This document shows, piece after piece, positions 16,508 to 26,839 of a stretch of 64,000 bases of DNA (position 1 is its first letter; every line of letters starts with the position of its first letter). The notes under the pieces were generated by a model. The model saw nothing but the letters and a program-made list of their open reading frames with translations. It ran no database searches and was not told where the DNA came from. The stretch comes from Chlorobium sp. (GTDB lineage Bacteria > Bacteroidota > Chlorobiia > Chlorobiales > Chlorobiaceae). The stretch is taken from contig SZXV01000009.1 in assembly GCA_005862225.1 (NCBI GenBank), forward strand, positions 124,001-188,000, read 5' to 3'. The translations under genes and the position numbers were made by a program.

Positions 16508-17353
16508 ATGAATAATATTCTGCTCAACAATCTTCCTCTGCTGATCCTCAACCAGCTTCTTTCATTGCTTTACCTGTCAACAACTTTTTTGTATGGCGCC
16601 CATTTTTTCAGGGATATGCCACTGGCAAAAAAATACAAACAACCATTTCTTGTGGTGACAGTGCTGACTCATCTCACCTATCTCGGACTATTGACCTCCA
16701 TGGAAGGATACAAGATCAGCTATTCAACCCTCAATCTGATGACCATGGTGGGACTTACCCTGACGACCACCTATCTGTTCACTGAGTTTACCACCAAAAG
16801 TGATAAAACGGGCTTTTTTGTCATCTCTTTTGCGACTGGCGCGCAGCTTATCTCATCAATACTGACATCACAAATACAGAACACTGGCATGACGTTCAGC
16901 GGAGTGGGAATCGGCGTTCACCTTGTTGCCGCCATTTTCGGCTTCAGCGCCATTGCCATTGCCGGTATTTACAGTATTCTTTACTTGCTTCTGTTCCGCC
17001 AGATACAGCACAACCGGTTTGAAATATTTTTTCAGCGTCTGCCAAATCTTGAGATCCTTGAAAAGCTCACCATGCATGCCGTATCACTGGGATTTCTTTT
17101 TCTCACGATTACAATTTTTGCCGGTATTTTTGAGCAAAGAGCCTCAGGCGAGGCCATCACTCTCTGGGAGCCAAAGCTTGTGACCCTGGTCATTATCTGG
17201 CTGATTTATGGTACCGGCATTTTCATCAAACCTCTCATCGGGTGGGACATAAAGCACATGGCCTATCTCTTTATTTTTCTCTTTCTCTTCATTACTTTAC
17301 TCATTGTGTTGATGACATTTTTTTCACCAACCTTCCATGGGTTGAGCTTTTAA
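16508..17353 (+). CDS. HemX/CcsA-like cytochrome c assembly membrane protein
   Basis: The 281-residue protein is nearly all membrane helices, about eight segments, with conserved-looking histidines and aromatic residues in VGIGVHLVAAIFGFSAIAIAGI and HAVSLGFLFLTITIFAGI. That is the pattern of the CcsA/CcmC/HemX family, which handles haem for cytochrome c maturation. The gene directly precedes hemA, as hemX does in several phyla, where HemX influences GluTR levels. The tryptophan-rich WWD signature of true haem exporters is not evident, so HemX is the better guess than CcsA. It probably shares a promoter in the 16331-16507 gap with the following hem genes. Confidence 0.7.
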   Translation: MNNILLNNLPLLILNQLLSLLYLSTTFLYGAHFFRDMPLAKKYKQPFLVVTVLTHLTYLGLLTSMEGYKISYSTLNLMTMVGLTLTTTYLFTEFTTKSDKTGFFVISFATGAQLISSILTSQIQNTGMTFSGVGIGVHLVAAIFGFSAIAIAGIYSILYLLLFRQIQHNRFEIFFQRLPNLEILEKLTMHAVSLGFLFLTITIFAGIFEQRASGEAITLWEPKLVTLVIIWLIYGTGIFIKPLIGWDIKHMAYLFIFLFLFITLLIVLMTFFSPTFHGLSF

Positions 17354-17446
17354 TCAAGAGTATGATATTTGAAAATATGGGCTTTTAAGGTATATTTAAG
17401 TTTTTGCATTGTATATTATCGCCTAACTCAGTTAAACAACTTTGCT

Positions 17447-18724
17447 ATGAACATCATTTCAGTTGGTGTCAACCATAAAACTGCACCTATTGAAATCCGT
17501 GAAAGAATCTCACTTTCAGAAGTTCAAAACAAGGAGTTCATTACTGGACTTATTTCCAGCGGGCTTGCTCATGAAGCCATGGTAGTTTCCACCTGCAACC
17601 GCACGGAACTGTATGTTGTCCCTGCAATGCATGAAGTCTCCTGTGAGTATCTTAAAGATTACCTTATCTCTTTCAAGGACGCACGCAAGGAGGTTCGCCC
17701 GGAACACTTTTTTGCCCGTTTTTATTGCGGCACTGCCCGTCATCTTTTTGAAGTTGCCAGCGCTATTGATTCCCTTGTCCTTGGTGAAGGGCAGATACTC
17801 GGCCAGGTCAAGAATGCCTACAGAATTGCCGCAGAAACACAATGCGCCGGTATTCTCCTGACTCGTCTCTGCCATACGGCATTCAGTGTCGCCAAAAAGG
17901 TCAAGACCAAGACAAAAATTATGGAAGGGGCTGTCTCTGTCAGCTATGCTGCTGTTGAACTGGCCCAGAAGATTTTCTCAAATCTTTCGCTCAAGAAGGT
18001 ACTTCTCATCGGAGCGGGTGAAACCGGCGAACTTGCAGCAAAACATATCTTCCAGAAAAACGCCCGCAACATAGTCATTACCAACAGAACTCTTGCGAAA
18101 GCCGAAACTCTTGCTGAAGAGCTTGGTACGAATCAGGTACTTCCGTTTGAGTCGTTCAGGAATCATCTTCACGAATTTGATATCATCATTACAGCCGTAA
18201 GCACAAAGGAGTATATTCTCACTGAAGCTGAGATGCACCAGAGTATGATCAAGCGCAAGCTGAAGCCGGTTATTATTCTTGATCTTGGATTGCCGAGAAA
18301 TGTTGATCCTGATATTGCAAAGTTGCAGAACATGTTCCTCAAGGACATTGATGCCCTCAAGCATATCATCGATAAAAACCTTGAAAAGCGCAGCCGTGAA
18401 CTGCCGAAGGTTAATGCCATCATTGAAGAGGAGCTTGTTGCTTTCGGGCAGTGGATTAATACCCTGAAAGTCAGACCGACCATTGTTGATCTTCAATCGA
18501 AGTTTATTGAAATCAAAGAGAAGGAACTGGAACGGTATCGTTACAAAGTCAGTGCTGAAGAGCTTCAGAGAATGGAGCATCTGACCGACAGAATCCTGAA
18601 AAAAATCCTTCACCACCCTATTAAAATGCTCAAGGCACCAATAGATACAACTGACTCCATACCAAGCAGGGTCAACCTGGTGCGCAATGTTTTCGATCTT
18701 GAAGAACCAAATCAGTCATACTAA
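17447..18724 (+). CDS. hemA: glutamyl-tRNA reductase
   Basis: HemA reduces glutamyl-tRNA(Glu) to glutamate-1-semialdehyde, the first committed step of haem and bacteriochlorophyll synthesis. From ATG 17447 the protein has 425 residues and begins [14 protein letters not shown], the standard start. The catalytic Cys is in [11 protein letters not shown], the family signature [22 protein letters not shown] follows, and the NADPH-binding domain has [17 protein letters not shown]. The C-terminal dimerisation helices are complete. The frame is open to 17369, but the extra 26 codons do not look like GluTR. hemC follows after 19 bp. Confidence 0.95.
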   Translation: MNIISVGVNHKTAPIEIRERISLSEVQNKEFITGLISSGLAHEAMVVSTCNRTELYVVPAMHEVSCEYLKDYLISFKDARKEVRPEHFFARFYCGTARHLFEVASAIDSLVLGEGQILGQVKNAYRIAAETQCAGILLTRLCHTAFSVAKKVKTKTKIMEGAVSVSYAAVELAQKIFSNLSLKKVLLIGAGETGELAAKHIFQKNARNIVITNRTLAKAETLAEELGTNQVLPFESFRNHLHEFDIIITAVSTKEYILTEAEMHQSMIKRKLKPVIILDLGLPRNVDPDIAKLQNMFLKDIDALKHIIDKNLEKRSRELPKVNAIIEEELVAFGQWINTLKVRPTIVDLQSKFIEIKEKELERYRYKVSAEELQRMEHLTDRILKKILHHPIKMLKAPIDTTDSIPSRVNLVRNVFDLEEPNQSY

Positions 18725-18743
18725 ATAAAAATCCGTAATCGCT

Positions 18744-19685
18744 TTGAAAAAACAGCTTATCATCGGTACCAGATCCAGCCCTCTTGCATTGTGGCAGGCA
18801 GAATTCACCAAGGCGGAGCTTTCCAGGCATTTCCCTGAACTGGATATCACCCTGAAACTGGTTAAAACAACCGGTGACGTCCTTCTTGATTCTCCTCTTT
18901 CCAAAATTGGTGATATGGGACTGTTCACGAAGGACATTGAAAAACATCTGATTGCCAAAGAGATTGACCTGGCGGTTCACAGCTTGAAAGATGTGCCGAC
19001 GGCTACGCCTGAAGGACTTATTATCACCTCTTTCACTGAGCGAGAAGACACAAGGGATGTCATAATTTCCAAAAATGGGGTCAAGCTGAAAGATTTGCCG
19101 CAGAATGCAAAAATGGCAACAAGCAGTCTCCGCCGCATGTCACAGTTGCTCAGTATGCGTCCTGACCTTGATATCCGCGATATCAGAGGAAATCTCAATA
19201 CCCGTTTCCAGAAGTTTGACAATGGTGAATTTGATGCCATGATGCTTGCTTATGCAGGTGTTTTCCGTCTGAACTTCAGTGACAGAATTTCTGAAATTCT
19301 TCCGCATGAAGTGATGCTTCCTGCTGTCGGACAAGGTGCGCTTGGCATTGAGACACGTGTTGACGACGAGCAGACGCGAGAGATTGTCAGAATCCTCAAC
19401 CACTCAACAACAGAATACTGCTGCAGAGCTGAGAGAGCTCTTTTGCGTCATCTGCAGGGTGGTTGCCAAATTCCTATCGGAGCTTATGGTTCGTTCAAAA
19501 ACGGCACACTGAAGCTTCTTGCTTATGTAGGTTCAGTTGACGGCAAAGTTGGACTGCACAACGAAATCACAAAAAGCGGTCTTACTTCACCGGAACAGGC
19601 TGAAGAGGTTGGTATTGCGCTTGCGGAAGAGCTCCTTAAACAGGGTGCAGATGCTATTCTGTCGCAGATCCGCAAAACCCGCTGA
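18744..19685 (+). CDS. hemC: porphobilinogen deaminase (hydroxymethylbilane synthase)
   Basis: HemC polymerises four porphobilinogens to hydroxymethylbilane in the cytoplasm. The 313-residue protein begins at a TTG (18744), giving (M)[17 protein letters not shown]; a stop codon 18 bases upstream in frame leaves no alternative near the conserved start. Motifs are [36 protein letters not shown] and the cofactor-attachment loop [12 protein letters not shown], whose Cys carries the dipyrromethane primer. It is followed by hemD with a TGATG overlap, so the two are translationally coupled. The rare start may moderate its level. Confidence 0.95.
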   Translation: MKKQLIIGTRSSPLALWQAEFTKAELSRHFPELDITLKLVKTTGDVLLDSPLSKIGDMGLFTKDIEKHLIAKEIDLAVHSLKDVPTATPEGLIITSFTEREDTRDVIISKNGVKLKDLPQNAKMATSSLRRMSQLLSMRPDLDIRDIRGNLNTRFQKFDNGEFDAMMLAYAGVFRLNFSDRISEILPHEVMLPAVGQGALGIETRVDDEQTREIVRILNHSTTEYCCRAERALLRHLQGGCQIPIGAYGSFKNGTLKLLAYVGSVDGKVGLHNEITKSGLTSPEQAEEVGIALAEELLKQGADAILSQIRKTR

Positions 19686-20425
19686 TGAAAACTGTTCTTG
19701 TTACCCGTCCTAAAGATCAGGCGGCATCATTTGTTCATAAACTTGAAGAATATGGTCTGAACTCGATTGTTTTTCCGACAATCGAGATCAGACCTGTTTC
19801 AGGATGGGTTGTTCCTGACCTCACTCTTTTTGATGGTGTTTTTTTCACCAGCCCCAACAGTGTCAGCTATTTTATGGAGAGGCTGCTGAAAGAGAGCCCT
19901 GATGAACTTGAAAACCTTCAAAAGCTCAAGGTGTGGGCTGTCGGGAAAACAACATCTGCTGATCTTGCGGCACATGGCGTTACAACCGAACCAATACCGA
20001 AAATTGCAGATGCTGTGACGCTCATGGAGGAGATCGGGAGTGAAGCAATAGCTGGACACTCCTTTCTTTTTCTGAGAGGAAGCCTCTCAATCGGCACCAT
20101 ACCGGAGGTTATCGGAAAACGGGGTGGAGCGTGCGTTGAACTGACCGTTTACGAAAACCTGCCACCATCACTTGAAGATACCGCTAAAGTAAAAGCGCTG
20201 CTTGAAAGTGGTGCGCTCTCCTGTCTCTCATTCACCAGCCCATCCACTGCGATCAACTTTTTTGAGGCAATGAATTCAAACGCCGTGCCTTCAGGCGTTC
20301 TCGTTGCTGCCATCGGGACCACAACTGCATCCGCGCTTAAAAAGCTTGGCATCAAGGTTGATATCATTCCTGAAACATTTGACGGGCCCTCATTTGCTAA
20401 AGCGATAGCCAAAGCGTTGCAGTAA
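19685..20425 (+). CDS. hemD: uroporphyrinogen-III synthase
   Basis: A 246-residue protein with the two-domain HemD fold. [21 protein letters not shown] opens it, [19 protein letters not shown] and [17 protein letters not shown] are the two equivalent segments of the paired domains, and [17 protein letters not shown] is the C-terminal signature. It closes hydroxymethylbilane with inversion of ring D. HemD is weakly conserved in sequence, but its place overlapping the hemC stop makes the call secure. A 200-bp gap with no gene follows before the convergent reverse-strand pair. Confidence 0.92.
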   Translation: MKTVLVTRPKDQAASFVHKLEEYGLNSIVFPTIEIRPVSGWVVPDLTLFDGVFFTSPNSVSYFMERLLKESPDELENLQKLKVWAVGKTTSADLAAHGVTTEPIPKIADAVTLMEEIGSEAIAGHSFLFLRGSLSIGTIPEVIGKRGGACVELTVYENLPPSLEDTAKVKALLESGALSCLSFTSPSTAINFFEAMNSNAVPSGVLVAAIGTTTASALKKLGIKVDIIPETFDGPSFAKAIAKALQ

Positions 20426-20626
20426 CCCCCACTTGGCATAGAACAATTTTTCCAATTTATAGAAACCTTTACCGGCTTTGGCCACATGGTTTCTTCTGCC
20501 TTTTTGGGGAGAAAAAAGAGAAAAACAGGAGGCAAACCCAACATGAAAAACCTGAGAGGCCGCACATCGAATATTGTGCTTTGTTCAATTCGCAAAGCAC
20601 CTCAACAGTGAAAGAGTTGAAGAGAT

Positions 20627-21160
20627 TTACAGGTCGTCAATGTCGGGCAACTCACTAATATCAGGAATATCATCATAATCAAGGGAGAGGCTTGGCATCC
20701 GCTCAAAAACCTCTTCATCTGGAGGAGGCTCCTTGCGTGATTCATCCTTTTGGGGTTCTCTCTTGCGTGGCTTGCCTGGCTGCACTGAAAAAAGACCAAG
20801 TTGCCGATCGTACTCGGCTGATTTTTCATCGCTTTCTTCCGCCTGCACCTCGGTTTGCATGGAGTCTTCCGCCTGGGCAGCAACCTGATTTTTTCGCCGG
20901 TTATGCGATCGTCTGTTCAAAACAGCAATTGAATCAAGTTTATTCTCAAGCGTCTCCCGCATTGATTCATCAAGTTCGATACGCAAGGCATGGAGAAGCT
21001 GCACAGAGTCGGCACGATGCTGCGCAAGCTCCTGGCGAAACTCTCTGCCCATCTCTTCAATCTCCTTGTTCTTTCTCCCCGGCCAGTCGGTCACGAGGAG
21101 TACAACAACGGCAACAAGAAGCAGGAGAATAACAACCAATAGGATAATTATAATCACCAT
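20627..21160 (-). CDS. membrane-anchored acidic coiled-coil protein, unknown
   Basis: I do not recognise this 177-residue protein. It has one N-terminal membrane helix (about residues 2-23, almost only V, I and L), then a charged region predicted to form a coiled coil (RKNKEIEEMGREFRQELAQ onwards, residues 28-75), a basic patch (RRSHNRRKN), and a disordered, Pro/Glu/Asp-rich tail ending in DDIPDISELPDIDDL. The start overlaps the stop of the upstream phosphatase gene by 7 bp, so the two are coupled. The layout resembles DNA-recombination protein RmuC beginnings or small division/envelope scaffolds, but nothing more can be said. Confidence 0.65.
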   Translation of the reverse strand: MVIIIILLVVILLLLVAVVVLLVTDWPGRKNKEIEEMGREFRQELAQHRADSVQLLHALRIELDESMRETLENKLDSIAVLNRRSHNRRKNQVAAQAEDSMQTEVQAEESDEKSAEYDRQLGLFSVQPGKPRKREPQKDESRKEPPPDEEVFERMPSLSLDYDDIPDISELPDIDDL

Positions 21161-21933
21161 GCTGTATCGCTCTCCTGTTTGATGGCCTCAAGTAACTTCT
21201 CTCCGATAACCCGGTTTGCGCTGACAAGCCCTTTACCAAAAATGGTCGTATCGCCACGGTAATCAAAACAGCAACCACCAGCTTCAGTTACAATCGGAAT
21301 CAATGCGGCACAATCCCAGGGGCTCATTATTTTATCCACCGATACCTCTGCACGACCTGACGCAACCAGCATGTGTCCGTAACAATCACCCCAACCGCGC
21401 ACAAGTCCGGCATCATTGCGCAGCCTGTCTACAGGATGGTCAGTGAGAGGATCAAGCAGATACTCTTTTTCGGTAAAAAGAACGGTCGCATCCCTGAACT
21501 CTGAAATTGTTGAAACCACAATGGGCGACCTGTTAAAAAAAGCTCCCCCTCCCCGCTCGGCATGATAGGTTTCACGAAGCGCCGGAAAAGAGACAACGCC
21601 AAGCTGAAGAGATGAGTCAATCTCAAGCGCAATCATGACACCATAAAGCGGCACTCCATGAATAAATGCCTTGGTGCCATCTATTGGATCAATAATCCAG
21701 CGACGTCCGTTACTCGATAAACGATCTTCAAACTCTTCACCCAAGACTCCATCACCCGGATATGCAGCAGCAATTGCTGCCCGTATAAGCTCTTCTGCCC
21801 TCCTGTCCGCCTCAGTAACAGGTGAGGCATCCATTTTGCTTAACACCTGCAACGACTTGCTCGAAAAATATTCAAGAGTCAAGCGGCCTGCCTGTTCGGC
21901 CAATTCAAGAGCAAACTGAAGATCAGAGGTCAT
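21154..21933 (-). CDS. inositol-monophosphatase-family phosphatase, probably histidinol-phosphatase (HisN type)
   Basis: This 259-residue member of the Mg2+-dependent, Li+-sensitive phosphatase family has all metal ligands: Glu in LGEEFED, IDPIDGTKAFIHGVPLYG and SPWDCAALIPIVTEAGG. The phrase DGTKAFIHGVP with the following GVMIALE is closer to the HisN histidinol-phosphatase and CysQ-like groups than to classical inositol monophosphatases. HisN would supply the penultimate step of histidine synthesis; hisD lies elsewhere in this window (55491). It is first in a two-gene reverse-strand unit and divergent from the methylmalonyl-CoA decarboxylase operon, across a 260-bp AT-rich gap. Confidence 0.82.
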   Translation of the reverse strand: MTSDLQFALELAEQAGRLTLEYFSSKSLQVLSKMDASPVTEADRRAEELIRAAIAAAYPGDGVLGEEFEDRLSSNGRRWIIDPIDGTKAFIHGVPLYGVMIALEIDSSLQLGVVSFPALRETYHAERGGGAFFNRSPIVVSTISEFRDATVLFTEKEYLLDPLTDHPVDRLRNDAGLVRGWGDCYGHMLVASGRAEVSVDKIMSPWDCAALIPIVTEAGGCCFDYRGDTTIFGKGLVSANRVIGEKLLEAIKQESDTAW

Positions 21934-22193
21934 AGAAAAGTCAGTTTAAAACAAAAAAAATTTATGTTACAAAATAAAAAATATAAGATTATTCACCCCT
22001 GTATAGATGAAAAGACGGTTATTCCCTTTTTTTGCCGATATTGCGCGTCAGCAAAATAAAAGAGACGAGAAATGCCGCCTGTGCGGCATGAGTGTATAAC
22101 CCGGAGAGATCAATCTGAAAAGAGAGCGTGAGCGTTTTTTCAGACAGAGAAAAGATCCCCGGCAAGTTATTTAATCACTATCACGAAAATCCA

Positions 22194-23735
22194 ATGAAAC
22201 GCTTGATTGCGGAACGCGAAAAAGCCCGCCTTGGCGGTGGACAAAAGCGCATAGATTCACAACATAAAAAAGGGAAATTCACTGCTCGGGAGCGAATAGA
22301 CATGCTGCTTGACGAGGGCAGTTTCGAAGAGTATGACATGTTTGTGACGCATCGGACAACCGATTTTGGCCTTGACAAGCAAAATTTTCTGTCTGATGGA
22401 GTCATTACCGGTCATGGCACCATTGATGGTCGTCTTGTCTATCTTTTCTCTCAGGACTTTACCGTTCTTGGCGGTTCGCTTTCAGAAACCAACGCACTGA
22501 AGATCTGCAAGGTCATGGATCAGGCGATGAAAGTCGGCGCTCCCTTTATCGGCATTAACGACAGCGGCGGAGCGAGAATCCAGGAAGGGGTGAGAAGTCT
22601 TTCCGGATATGCCAGCATTTTTCAGAGAAACGTCATGGCATCAGGGGTCATTCCCCAGATATCGGCAATTTTCGGACCATGTGCGGGCGGTGCGGTCTAC
22701 TCACCAGCACTTACTGATTTTGTGGTCATGGTCGAAAAAACCAGTCACATGTTTGTTACCGGCCCCAAAGTTGTAAAAACTGTGACCGGAGAGACCATCA
22801 CTGACGAAGATCTTGGTGGGGCTTCGGTTCATGCGACAAAATCAGGAGTCACCCATTTTGTAGGGGCGGATGAAACCGAAGGAATCCTGCTGATCAAGAA
22901 GCTGCTCAGCTATCTTCCGCAGAACAATCTTGAGGAGCCTCCTCTTGCGGTTTGTGACGACCCTGTTGACCGCCTTGACGACAAGCTGAACTCCATCATA
23001 CCTGAAAAGCCATCCATCCCCTACGACGTCAAGGATATTATCTATTCTATTGCCGATAACGGAGAGTTCCTCGAAGTTCAGCGGCAATACGCAAGAAACA
23101 TTGTCATCGGCTTTGTCACCTTCAATGGCATTTCCACCGGTATCGTTGCCAACCAGCCCAACTACCTTGCGGGGTGTCTTGACATCAACGCATCGTGCAA
23201 GGCTGCAAGGTTTGTCCGATTCTGCGATGCCTTCAACATCCCCATTGTCACCCTTGTCGATGTCCCCGGCTTTCTTCCCGGCAGTGCACAGGAGTTTGAC
23301 GGCATTATCACCAACGGCGCAAAACTGATTTTTGCCTATGCAGAGGCCACTGTGCCAAAAATCACCATCATCCTGCGAAAAGCCTATGGTGGGGCTTACA
23401 TCGTCATGAGTTCCAAGCAGCTTCGCGGTGATATCAACTATGCATGGCCTACGGCTGAAATTGCTGTCATGGGCCCGATAGGCGCCATTGAAGTTCTCTT
23501 CAACAGAGATCTGAATGCCATCGAAGATCTGGAAGAGCGTGCCAGGTTTGTTGCTGAAAATGCCGCTGACTATCGCGAAAAATTCTCCAACCCCTACGAG
23601 GCGGCAAAATTCGGCTACATTGACGACATCATTGAGCCTCGCAATACCCGTTTCAGGATCATCCGCGCCCTTCAGACGCTGTTGACCAAAAAAGATAACA
23701 ATCCTCCAAAAAAGCATTCGACCATACCATTGTAA
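22194..23735 (+). CDS. mmdA: methylmalonyl-CoA decarboxylase alpha (carboxyltransferase) subunit
   Basis: The 513-residue protein is a biotin-dependent acyl-CoA carboxyltransferase: [23 protein letters not shown] at the N-terminus, [13 protein letters not shown] and [17 protein letters not shown] in the first crotonase-like domain, and [14 protein letters not shown] in the second. The family covers propionyl-CoA carboxylase beta and methylmalonyl-CoA decarboxylase alpha; the next three genes (OadG-like, biotin carrier, OadB-like) decide for the decarboxylase. ATG 22194 matches the usual N-terminus; GTG 22128 would add 22 residues. It moves the carboxyl group of methylmalonyl-CoA to biotin, giving propionyl-CoA. 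No biotin carboxylase gene is nearby. Confidence 0.88.
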   Translation: MKRLIAEREKARLGGGQKRIDSQHKKGKFTARERIDMLLDEGSFEEYDMFVTHRTTDFGLDKQNFLSDGVITGHGTIDGRLVYLFSQDFTVLGGSLSETNALKICKVMDQAMKVGAPFIGINDSGGARIQEGVRSLSGYASIFQRNVMASGVIPQISAIFGPCAGGAVYSPALTDFVVMVEKTSHMFVTGPKVVKTVTGETITDEDLGGASVHATKSGVTHFVGADETEGILLIKKLLSYLPQNNLEEPPLAVCDDPVDRLDDKLNSIIPEKPSIPYDVKDIIYSIADNGEFLEVQRQYARNIVIGFVTFNGISTGIVANQPNYLAGCLDINASCKAARFVRFCDAFNIPIVTLVDVPGFLPGSAQEFDGIITNGAKLIFAYAEATVPKITIILRKAYGGAYIVMSSKQLRGDINYAWPTAEIAVMGPIGAIEVLFNRDLNAIEDLEERARFVAENAADYREKFSNPYEAAKFGYIDDIIEPRNTRFRIIRALQTLLTKKDNNPPKKHSTIPL

Positions 23736-23747
23736 ACGGAAAACCTC

Positions 23748-24128
23748 ATGATATCAATCATTCAATATTTTCCGGTCAACCTCTCGGCTATCCAAAGTCA
23801 GCATATGGTTCTTGCTGTCACTGGATACAGTGTCGTCATTCTTGCATTTTTCCTGCTTGCGCTGCTCTTCAGCGTAATACCGAAAATTCTCTCCTGGAAT
23901 GTCAGAAGAACATTTAAAGATGAGGGTGATGAGACAAAAAAAGCCTTGGCAGGAAACATGATTCCCGGGGAGGTCAGTGCTGCCATCGGTATGGCAATCT
24001 CGCTTTATCTCGATGAACTTCACGATCAGGAGACTGCAATTCTGACCATCAGGAAGGTTGGCAAGAGTTACTCGCCCTGGAATTCAAAAATCTATAATGT
24101 CATTAATTTCAAAGGGTTTCAAGGATGA
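23748..24128 (+). CDS. mmdD: methylmalonyl-CoA decarboxylase delta subunit (OadG-like)
   Basis: A 126-residue protein with one membrane helix (about residues 22-44, LAVTGYSVVILAFFLLALLFSVIP) and a soluble C-terminal part, the architecture of the small OadG/MmdD subunit that anchors the carboxyltransferase to the membrane pump. The end, ILTIRKVGKSYSPWNSKIYN, resembles the short domain seen in longer gamma/delta subunits. The sequence family is weakly conserved, and the call relies on its place between mmdA (12 bp) and the biotin carrier gene, whose ATG overlaps its TGA. Confidence 0.75.
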   Translation: MISIIQYFPVNLSAIQSQHMVLAVTGYSVVILAFFLLALLFSVIPKILSWNVRRTFKDEGDETKKALAGNMIPGEVSAAIGMAISLYLDELHDQETAILTIRKVGKSYSPWNSKIYNVINFKGFQG

Positions 24129-24544
24129 GAAAATATAAATTCACGATAAGCGGAAACCGCTACAATGTCGAGATAAAATCCCTTGAGGAGAACAGCGCCG
24201 AGATCGAAGTAAACGGCACCTCATATCAGGTTGAGCTTGGCCAGGAGATCAAAAGACCTCAGACCCCGAAACTGGTCCGCTATACCCCGCCGACTCCGTT
24301 GAAACCTCCACAGCCACTCAACACACCGGGCCTGAGCATTGTCAAAGCACCGCTGCCCGGCACCATTATAGCCCTCATGGTGCAGCCCGGTTCCAAAGTA
24401 AAACGCGAAGAGCCAATTCTGGTACTTGAAGCCATGAAAATGGAAAACAATATTTTTGCAGAAAAATCCGGAACCGTCAAGACGGTCAGGGTGGCAGTCG
24501 GTGACACAGTCATGCAGGGTGATATCCTGATAGAAATTGAATAA
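24125..24544 (+). CDS. mmdC: biotin carboxyl carrier subunit
   Basis: The 139-residue protein ends in a complete biotinyl domain with the signature VLEAMKMENN, whose central Lys is biotinylated, and the hydrophobic LPGTIIALMVQPGSKV upstream of it. Between the N-terminal strand region (KYKFTISGNRYNVEI) and the biotinyl domain lies a Pro-rich linker (TPPTPLKPPQP), the usual swinging hinge. It shuttles the carboxyl group from MmdA to the membrane subunit. ATGA overlap with the preceding gene and a few bases' separation from the next show one operon. Confidence 0.92.
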   Translation: MRKYKFTISGNRYNVEIKSLEENSAEIEVNGTSYQVELGQEIKRPQTPKLVRYTPPTPLKPPQPLNTPGLSIVKAPLPGTIIALMVQPGSKVKREEPILVLEAMKMENNIFAEKSGTVKTVRVAVGDTVMQGDILIEIE

Positions 24545-24551
24545 CACCATT

Positions 24552-25688
24552 ATGGACGGACTTGTACAGCTTTTCGGGTATTCCGGTTTTGCAAATGTCA
24601 CTCCGGGACACCTGTTGATGATTCTTGTTGGAATGGTGTTCATCTATCTGGCCATCCGGTATGAATATCAACCAATTCTTCTGGTTCCGATCGGTTTCGG
24701 TATCCTGATTGGTAATACCCCGTTTATCGAGCATGGCGGAATGGCACTCGGCATCTATCAGGATGGCAGCGTGTTGAACTACCTGTACCAGGGAGTGCTG
24801 AAAGGAATTTTTCCTCCCCTGATTTTTCTCGGCATAGGAGCCATGACCGATTTCTCACCACTGATTTCAAATCCGAAACTTATTCTGCTCGGTGCAGCAG
24901 CCCAGTTTGGCATTTTCATGACCTATCTTGGCGCCATCTCTCTTGGGTTTACCAATCCCGAATCTGCCTCGATAGGCATCATTGGCGGCGCTGATGGTCC
25001 TACTGCAATCTTTCTCTCCTCGCGGCTCGCTCCGCATCTCATCGGCTCAATTGCCATTGCTGCATATACCTACATGGCACTAGTGCCGCTTATTCAGCCG
25101 CCGATCATGCGCTTGTTGACCACCCAAAAAGAGCGCAGAATCAAAATGAAACCACCCCGTTCGGTTACCAAAATCGAAAAAGTCATGTTTCCCGTCTTTG
25201 GCCTGCTGCTGACAGGATTTATAGCTCCGGGATCCCTGCCACTGCTCGGTATGCTTTTTCTGGGTAATCTGCTCAAGGAATCAATGGTCACAAAACGGCT
25301 TGCCGATACGGCCAAAAATGCCATGATTGACATTGTCACCATTATTCTTGGCGTTACCATCGGAGCGTCAACACAGGCGACAACGTTTCTGACTCACAGT
25401 TCTGTGCTTATTTTCATCCTTGGCGCAACGGCATTTATGTTCTCAACGGCCGGCGGAATCCTTTTTGCCAAGTTCATGAACCTTTTTCTTTCCGCAGAGA
25501 ACAAAATCAACCCGTTGATAGGCGCCGCCGGTGTTGCCGCTGTGCCTGAAAGCGCACGCGTTGTACAACTCGAAGGGCTGAAAGCTGATCCCGACAATCA
25601 TCTGCTCATGCATGCCATGGCGCCCAATGTTGCCGGCATAATCGGCTCAGCCGTCGCTGCCGGTATCATGATGAGCTTTCTGCTCTAA
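24552..25688 (+). CDS. mmdB: Na+-translocating decarboxylase beta subunit
   Basis: The 378-residue protein has about nine membrane helices and the OadB/MmdB/GcdB signatures: FPPLIFLGIGAMTDFSPLI, SIGIIGGADGPTAIFLSS with its functional Asp, and GAAGVAAVPESARVVQ near the end. It decarboxylates carboxybiotin and couples this to outward Na+ movement. ATG 24552 is chosen; a TTG at 24537 overlapping the biotin carrier gene is the alternative. Its TAA stop lies inside the first of two hairpins that end the operon. In a phototroph this could recover energy from, or run backwards with, propionyl-/methylmalonyl-CoA metabolism; direction is not shown by sequence. Confidence 0.93.
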   Translation: MDGLVQLFGYSGFANVTPGHLLMILVGMVFIYLAIRYEYQPILLVPIGFGILIGNTPFIEHGGMALGIYQDGSVLNYLYQGVLKGIFPPLIFLGIGAMTDFSPLISNPKLILLGAAAQFGIFMTYLGAISLGFTNPESASIGIIGGADGPTAIFLSSRLAPHLIGSIAIAAYTYMALVPLIQPPIMRLLTTQKERRIKMKPPRSVTKIEKVMFPVFGLLLTGFIAPGSLPLLGMLFLGNLLKESMVTKRLADTAKNAMIDIVTIILGVTIGASTQATTFLTHSSVLIFILGATAFMFSTAGGILFAKFMNLFLSAENKINPLIGAAGVAAVPESARVVQLEGLKADPDNHLLMHAMAPNVAGIIGSAVAAGIMMSFLL

Positions 25689-25754
25689 AGTGTTGCGTTT
25701 CGACAATTCCAAAGCAACACTTTAGAGCCGGGAAATGCTTCGCGAAATTCCCGG
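25682..25754 (+). terminator. tandem hairpins at the end of the mmd operon
   Basis: GCTCTAAAGTGTTGC (25682-25696) pairs perfectly over 15 bp with its complement at 25714-25728; the mmdB stop codon is inside the left arm. Immediately after, CCGGGAA (25728-25734) pairs with TTCCCGG (25748-25754) and is followed by ATTTTC. The pair probably terminates transcription and protects the 3' end; the T-run is short, so strength is uncertain. Confidence 0.7.
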
Positions 25755-25778
25755 ATTTTCGTATTATTGGCTTTTTAA

Positions 25779-26786
<1,008 letters not shown>

Positions 26787-26795
26787 GCATTCTCA

Positions 26796-26825
26796 AAAGC
26801 CCGGTTGCACTCCTGACCGGGCTTT
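26796..26825 (+). terminator. hairpin between hemB and aroC
   Basis: AAAGCCCGGT (26796-26805) pairs with ACCGGGCTTT (26816-26825) over 10 bp with a 10-nt loop, 10 bp after the hemB stop and 14 bp before aroC. The trailing T-run is the three bases inside the stem only, so it may attenuate rather than stop transcription. Confidence 0.65.
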
Positions 26826-26839
26826 GTAAACTTAAGCCC

